A stretch of DNA of 64,000 nucleotides from positions 1-64,000 of IMG/VR virus record IMGVR_UViG_3300035698_010358; one strand, 5' to 3'. Origin of the DNA: a virus. Below, piece after piece: positions 59,051-64,000 of this stretch (the stretch's first letter is position 1; each line of letters opens with the position of its first letter). A program made the position numbers and the translations under genes. A model generated the notes under the pieces. The model did not search any database. It was not told where the DNA came from and saw nothing but the letters and a program-made list of their open reading frames with translations.

Positions 59051-61497
59051 TGGCAACAGCAATCAATCCTCAAGCAGGTTTGGGTGGGCACGGTTCGGTT
59101 CCTTGGGGACAACTGAAAGCCTCAACTGCTTTTGCAGCTAAGAGTAAAAAGGATATGAATCCCGATAGCAATTGGGGTTTGGGTACGGCACGGGTGCTAA
59201 ATATCAACTATGTCGAGATGTTTGTCACCCTTCGGACTCTAATGGGGGCTTCCGGTACATTTGATCGTGTCCCTGTTCCTATAACCTTCCCAGGGGCTGG
59301 GGCTCGTCATTTTTTCGGTGCCATGCCTGAAATCGGTGACATTTGTGTGGTTGGGTGGATGCCCCCAGAGAGTATATCCCAGACTAATACTCGAACACCC
59401 GTTATTCTTTCATGGTTAATACCTGGCGTATGGCCCGGTCAGGATTGGGTAACTACTTCTGATTTTGACCCTGATGAATACGATATCAATAACCCGAAAG
59501 ACCAGCAAGCTCTACGGGGAGTTTATTCTCAGACCCGACATAAACTTCGGCACATCCAGCCTGGTAATATTGTGGCTTCATCTTCCCAAGGTTCTGATAT
59601 GGTTCTGGATGAGGGTGTTACTTTGGCCAACCGTCGGGGGAATGAAATCCGATTACGGGACCAGGATCAAGCCTTGGTTACTCGAAGTCTGCAACAATTC
59701 CATGCAATGGCGGGTACTCGAATTTATGCTGGTATGGTTCAACGTGATGCTCGGTTATTGCCGGCCATGTGTGTTTCTGATGGGTATGAGTGGGATAGTA
59801 AAACTCAGGCTTATGCTGGAGAGGCTATTAGTGATTCTGAGCTTGCTGTTGACTCTCAAGCTGGGGAAGGGTTCTATACTCCTTCTAAATTATTCCAACG
59901 TCGTCAATTAACTACTACTGAAGGGGATTTGGCTGGGCAGCCTTTCCCCATTTCTTCATATTTGGACCCCTATAAATTTCTCCAACGGGGTGGGTTTATT
60001 GATGATGCCGGTTATGTTCTTGATATTAATCATATTCCAGCAGTTAGTGATGCCGTGTACGGAGGAAAGTCCTTCTTCCGAGTGGCCAATCAGGGTCTTC
60101 AAAATGCAGCAGTGGAAACAGACACCCCAACTCTGACAGAATATCGTATCGAGTTAGCTCATACATCTGATGGTCGTTTACCAGTCACCGAACAGACCGA
60201 CATGTTTGATGCCGAACGGCTTTTGGAGACTGATCCAAATGTTCCTGGGGCAACCTCTACGAACACCCCCTTCATTGAATGGGTAATGGGTTCCGTCGTA
60301 GGTAATGACCCATATTCAGCCAAAGGGCAAGAGGGTTATGGTTTGCCCGTGGTCCCTATCATTTTTGATGGGGATACTCCTGCTCCCAGATTGGAACCTG
60401 CTAAAATCACGGATGCTGCAGACGGTAGTACCCCAACCCCTATGAAGAACCAAGCAGCCATGCTTTTCCGTATGGCCCCCCCAACGGCTGAACCAGCAGC
60501 CCCTACTTTCTGGTCGGTCAATAAACAGGGGCAGTTCCGAGGTTACATCGGAGGTGAATCTAAAGAAGATTCAGTCCATTTATATGCCCAAGGAAATATT
60601 AAAATTGGCACCGGAGGGAAATTAGACCTCCAGTTACAGGATGGGATAAATCTCAGTGCTTTAGGGAAGAATGATTTTAATCTGAATTCTCCTGAAGGGG
60701 CTGTTGTTATCTACGGTGGTGGGCCAATCAAGACGGCTGAAACCACAGTAGAACGAGCTTCCGGCACAGGTGGTGGTGAAGGTGATGTTCCTGCCGTGGA
60801 TATTGGGGCTAAGACTAATATCCGATTGATGGCTGAGAAGAAAATTCTTCTGAAAAGTAACACTCACGAAACTCAGGCCACCAGTATAAAGTTGATCGGT
60901 CATGAGAAAATTGAAATCAACGGTACGAAGACTATCAGTGAGTCCACTGAGAACTATCAATTGACGGTTAGTTCTCAGGCTTCAGAGTCTTATAGCGGCC
61001 CGAAATATTTACTCCCAACCAACTTTCCTTTGCATGAGCGGGTATATACGAGTCAGTACCCAGGTTTCACGGGTGAGAAAATCTCTTATCAGATGTGTGA
61101 CCGTGAAGAAGAGTTCAAGATTCTCGGTAATCATTCAACGAAGATGCAAATTGGGGATATGACTTATGAAACATTGCTGGGCAAGTGGTCAGCTACAGCA
61201 ACAGCAAACAGTCTTGAAGTGGACTCAACCTCTGGTATTACCGGAGAAGCTAAGGTAGGGAACGTAGTTTTAAAGACTTTGGTTGGGACAGCTACCGTTT
61301 CAGGAATGGCCACGGCCACGTTGGAAGCAACGGCGGGTGTGGCTACAGTTCGGGGTGGTTCCGGTGTTACACTGGCAGCTCCGATTACAGGTCCGGACTC
61401 AGGTCCGATTATTTGTGCAGGTTCTCTGGAGCCTTTTACTAATTTGCCATTTGCCACCTGGGGTATGGGTGCCAAAATGCATAATGTATCGGCTTAA
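59050..61497 (+). CDS. Baseplate spike protein (gp5/VgrG-like OB-fold)
   Basis: An 815-residue protein. Residues ~40-130 match the OB-fold pattern of gp5/VgrG spikes ('GTARVLNINYVEMFVTLRTL', 'VPVPITFPGAGARHFFGAMPEIGDICVVGWMP'). The middle is large and irregular. The last ~300 residues have repeated short strands ('INLSALGKNDFNLNSPEGAVVIYGGG', 'NIRLMAEKKILLKSN', 'IKLIGHEKIEINGTKTISES') typical of a triple-stranded beta helix needle. It ends with a Gly/Thr-rich tip. Role: membrane-piercing tip on the hub. No lysozyme domain is evident. Confidence 0.8.
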   Translation: MATAINPQAGLGGHGSVPWGQLKASTAFAAKSKKDMNPDSNWGLGTARVLNINYVEMFVTLRTLMGASGTFDRVPVPITFPGAGARHFFGAMPEIGDICVVGWMPPESISQTNTRTPVILSWLIPGVWPGQDWVTTSDFDPDEYDINNPKDQQALRGVYSQTRHKLRHIQPGNIVASSSQGSDMVLDEGVTLANRRGNEIRLRDQDQALVTRSLQQFHAMAGTRIYAGMVQRDARLLPAMCVSDGYEWDSKTQAYAGEAISDSELAVDSQAGEGFYTPSKLFQRRQLTTTEGDLAGQPFPISSYLDPYKFLQRGGFIDDAGYVLDINHIPAVSDAVYGGKSFFRVANQGLQNAAVETDTPTLTEYRIELAHTSDGRLPVTEQTDMFDAERLLETDPNVPGATSTNTPFIEWVMGSVVGNDPYSAKGQEGYGLPVVPIIFDGDTPAPRLEPAKITDAADGSTPTPMKNQAAMLFRMAPPTAEPAAPTFWSVNKQGQFRGYIGGESKEDSVHLYAQGNIKIGTGGKLDLQLQDGINLSALGKNDFNLNSPEGAVVIYGGGPIKTAETTVERASGTGGGEGDVPAVDIGAKTNIRLMAEKKILLKSNTHETQATSIKLIGHEKIEINGTKTISESTENYQLTVSSQASESYSGPKYLLPTNFPLHERVYTSQYPGFTGEKISYQMCDREEEFKILGNHSTKMQIGDMTYETLLGKWSATATANSLEVDSTSGITGEAKVGNVVLKTLVGTATVSGMATATLEATAGVATVRGGSGVTLAAPITGPDSGPIICAGSLEPFTNLPFATWGMGAKMHNVSA

Positions 61498-61499
61498 TT

Positions 61500-62102
61500 A
61501 TGGCACTTAGCCCCAACATCATCACGTCAGCTTTGTTGGCAAATAGAGCATCAGGTGGTTTTCCTATGGCAGGGGTGAATTTTGACCGTCTGGCTTTAGG
61601 TGTGGGGATGGCTGTCGGAACGTGGGCAATCAGTCAGCCACAGAATTTGGCTTTAACGGGCGTAACAACAGGAACTGTTGGTTCTGGGGTAATAAATCCA
61701 GCAGCTTCCAAAATTATTGTTCCTCCTTCTGTATCTATTATGTCGGGAGCAATAGCTGGGGCGGGTATGGTAGGACCACTGGCTCAGTCTCTGGCCGTGA
61801 TTGTTACATTGGCAATTTCACAGTCTTTCTCAGCTTCGGCTCAGTATTCAGGAGTTTCAGCTGGTGTTGGTTTAGGTTCCGATGTTTCGATGATGAGTGT
61901 GGCTAATTCAGCAACTCTGGTAGGGCTCCTGATGGCAAACTTGACGGCAACGTTGGGGCCTGGGGCTGCTTTGATAACAATGGCTTCTGGTCTGGGTAAT
62001 GGGATTGCTTCCTTACTCATGACGGGAACAGGTGTTGGTTCTGTAATGGGATCCCCTGTTTCTGCTTCAGGAGCGGGTACTTCACTAAGTGTGGTGGTAT
62101 AG
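61500..62102 (+). CDS. Small hydrophobic Gly/Ser/Ala-rich baseplate-region protein
   Basis: A 200-residue protein almost free of charged residues, with repeated Gly/Ala/Ser-rich hydrophobic stretches ('LAVIVTLAISQSFSASAQYSG', 'MSGAIAGAGMVGPLAQS'). It may form membrane-active segments or a Gly-rich beta structure near the spike tip. The start follows the spike stop by two bases. I do not recognise a family. Confidence 0.65.
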   Translation: MALSPNIITSALLANRASGGFPMAGVNFDRLALGVGMAVGTWAISQPQNLALTGVTTGTVGSGVINPAASKIIVPPSVSIMSGAIAGAGMVGPLAQSLAVIVTLAISQSFSASAQYSGVSAGVGLGSDVSMMSVANSATLVGLLMANLTATLGPGAALITMASGLGNGIASLLMTGTGVGSVMGSPVSASGAGTSLSVVV

Positions 62103-62104
62103 AT

Positions 62105-64000
62105 ATGAGCTTTCAATTTGATGGGAAAATACTAGAGGGTGTTCGACAGTCACCGGTGAATTCTCCAAAAACTGATGAGCCTGGGACTGGTGTGGTTCGA
62201 GATATCAGAGCTCTCCCTACAGGTTATACTTTAGATTCTCCTCCTTTAGTTTGTGCCACAGCCGACCAGTACCGTGTCGCTACTTTGGAAGCTCCCGGTT
62301 CGACAATCGTAGAATACTTGGTTTGGGCACAGAACTCAGCCCAACTGGCCACCGTGGATGACCCTTCTTGGTATACAACAGAAGGCATTGGGAATATCCC
62401 GACAGGGGATTTAGATGTGATTTCTTATCCTGGTCCTGATCAGGTACTTTATATTGACGGGACTGTCAATGTCATCGTTGTAGATAACGGAAATCGAAGC
62501 ATTGGCTCCATCTTATGGCTTGTGGTGGCTCGTGGTGATGTAGAATATGACGATGATGGTTGGGATGATGTTGATAACCTAGCAGCAGGCAGAGAGGGCA
62601 GTAATCCATACTTGGTGTTTGGGATTGCTGTTGAAAATCAGAATCCTGTCTCTGGGATGGTGACATTAACCGATGCTCAATTAGCCCTACTCAGTGGAGG
62701 GTTGTCCCTCGGGCGTGGTGACAGAGTTATTCAACCTCGATACACGGCAGCTGCTCCACGATTCTGGTGGACCCGGAATGACAGGTACGAGAAGCGTTTC
62801 GGATGGAATGCTTCTATTCAACGATGGGAACCGTGGAAAGGTTCAGGGGTTAAGAACTTGGGGTACCTTCTGTTGGATGAGGCTTCGTTCACAATGGCCC
62901 CTAAACTCCAGAACTTCCCCGTTGGAGCTTTCCTGCCTGGTGATGCTCTTACTCCTGACAAGTATTCCATGATTCGACTGGGGACTGACCCCGGTGTTAC
63001 GAGTACTCCAGCAGCATCGGGAGATGGGTTCCTTGGGATCCAAGTGAAACCTGATGATTCTGTAGAGGATTTTGATTTCAGTGCTGCCACTACTTTGATT
63101 GGTGTCATGGGTCAGACTAACGGGAAACTGGTATTCAACCCAGCCTATGTGAACCTACATGCTGGAAAATCAGTTTGGTATTCGTACAAAGGGTTCTCTG
63201 GGGATGAAGATGGGGTTATTGGAAGTATTCAAGATGCCTTGACTTCCGACCTGTTCCTTGCACCTCTCCCTGGCCCAACCGATGCTCCTTTACTTCGATA
63301 TGGTAACCGGAGTTATTTGGATACCATAACCTTTGCAGATGATGCAGCCCTACAAGCTGAGGTTGATGCACCTGCCGAAGGTCAAGTTTATCTTTCATTA
63401 TCTACGGGGCGTTTGAAACTTAGTCCTGTGGATATGGGCAAAGCCAATCCCGATAGTCCATCCACATTTTCCAAGTATTACCTGGGAGATGATGTGGTTT
63501 ACGACGGGGTTTCTCTCTGTCAACGGCCACAACCGACCCGTTCTCCTGTTAGGATGCTTGATGCTGATAGTGCCCCGACTACAGATGCTGACGAAGTGTT
63601 CCTTCCAGAAGCTGAGTATCTTCCAGATGCTTACAGTTCCCTGGACTGGAATAATGCTTATCGAGGATTGGGTGTTTCAGGTATTTTGAATGTTCCTGAT
63701 GGAACCGGTTCGTTGCCCATAGTAGGGGATGTCCCTGTTCGTCCTGGTGGCGACAATTCCTATTCAGGCTCTCCTGATCCGAATGTAGGGATGGTAAGGC
63801 TCTTGGACGATGGGGTGAGTGACCTCATTATCTTCGGGCGTAATCATGCCATCACATCTACACGTTCTTATCGTATACCTGATGACAAGCCCTCCCGTAT
63901 TCGGGGTGGTAATGCTTACATCTGCCTTCAGGTTGAAGGTAGTGATCCAGGATCTCGTGTGGAAATGGGCCGGTATGACCGACGGAAACTGGATGGGGAT
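62105..64000 (+). CDS. Large baseplate or fibre-region protein, 3'-truncated by the window edge
   Basis: A frame of at least 632 codons starting MSFQFDGKILEGV at 62105, two bases after the previous stop, with no stop before the window end. Residues are beta-rich with many Gly, Asp and Tyr ('VRDIRALPTGYTLDSPP', 'RFWWTRNDRYEKRFGWNASIQRW', 'LGYLLLDEASFTM'), the composition of baseplate wedge or fibre proteins. Recurrent WxxNDRYEKRFGW-type and 'DDVVYDGV' patterns suggest repeated surface domains. Exact role unknown. Confidence 0.7.
   Translation, partial: MSFQFDGKILEGVRQSPVNSPKTDEPGTGVVRDIRALPTGYTLDSPPLVCATADQYRVATLEAPGSTIVEYLVWAQNSAQLATVDDPSWYTTEGIGNIPTGDLDVISYPGPDQVLYIDGTVNVIVVDNGNRSIGSILWLVVARGDVEYDDDGWDDVDNLAAGREGSNPYLVFGIAVENQNPVSGMVTLTDAQLALLSGGLSLGRGDRVIQPRYTAAAPRFWWTRNDRYEKRFGWNASIQRWEPWKGSGVKNLGYLLLDEASFTMAPKLQNFPVGAFLPGDALTPDKYSMIRLGTDPGVTSTPAASGDGFLGIQVKPDDSVEDFDFSAATTLIGVMGQTNGKLVFNPAYVNLHAGKSVWYSYKGFSGDEDGVIGSIQDALTSDLFLAPLPGPTDAPLLRYGNRSYLDTITFADDAALQAEVDAPAEGQVYLSLSTGRLKLSPVDMGKANPDSPSTFSKYYLGDDVVYDGVSLCQRPQPTRSPVRMLDADSAPTTDADEVFLPEAEYLPDAYSSLDWNNAYRGLGVSGILNVPDGTGSLPIVGDVPVRPGGDNSYSGSPDPNVGMVRLLDDGVSDLIIFGRNHAITSTRSYRIPDDKPSRIRGGNAYICLQVEGSDPGSRVEMGRYDRRKLDGD

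Noticed and set aside
1-64000. tRNA genes, CRISPR arrays and insertion sequences
   Set aside because: Intergenic gaps were read for cloverleaf-like arms, regular spacer repeats and transposase-like ORFs; none was convincing.

Overview
The window is an almost unbroken block of virion genes from a large contractile-tailed phage (myovirus). Nearly every gene is on the + strand, tightly packed or overlapping, and most have strong GGAGG-type ribosome binding sites. A capsid protease, scaffold-like protein and HK97-type capsid protein, a very long tail sheath, tape measure, VgrG/gp5-like hub and spike, TerL-type ATPase and actin-like ATPase together suggest a jumbo-class genome, although the window cannot prove genome size. 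Nothing in the sequence identifies the host.

Layout. (1) 1-8.4 kb: head morphogenesis. A protease with the HK97/T4-type His/Ser signature is followed by an acidic scaffold-like protein, a small head protein and the major capsid protein, ending at a strong terminator. (2) 8.4-17.3 kb: small accessory genes, a SWIM zinc-finger protein, an FmdB-type zinc ribbon, a HigA-like protein and three tandem paralogous structural proteins. (3) 17.4-22.5 kb: connector-like genes and the most unusual locus here. One virion gene is broken into three pieces by two different split inteins. Each break holds a free-standing nuclease gene: a PD-(D/E)XK-like enzyme in the first and a Vsr-like enzyme in the second. 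Two consecutive protein trans-splicing reactions would rebuild a protein of about 322 residues. (4) 22.5-25.4 kb: AT-rich accessory genes, several sharing an 'ANENPELRxHLVPLLK' signature, two or three of them frameshifted at or near homopolymers, plus a GIY-YIG nuclease. (5) 25.5-34.9 kb: neck/connector genes, an actin-like ATPase, a TerL ATPase domain that lacks its nuclease half, and small cargo genes (DUF6527-like; a fragment resembling the capsid protein). (6) 35-40.4 kb: a 1772-residue tail sheath. (7) 40.4-45.8 kb: a cargo island with the only minus-strand gene and a divergent MerR-like plus VIT/VWA operon. (8) 45.9-64 kb: probable tail tube, chaperone-position proteins, tape measure, two related baseplate proteins, hub, spike, and a large baseplate/fibre protein that runs off the window.

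Regulation. Strong hairpin terminators close the head, triple-paralogue, accessory and cargo blocks. Three hairpins place the Shine-Dalgarno of the next gene inside their 3' arm. A recurrent 'AGTATA-GAA' element before several leading genes may be a phage promoter. I saw no tRNA, CRISPR array, IS element or replication gene.
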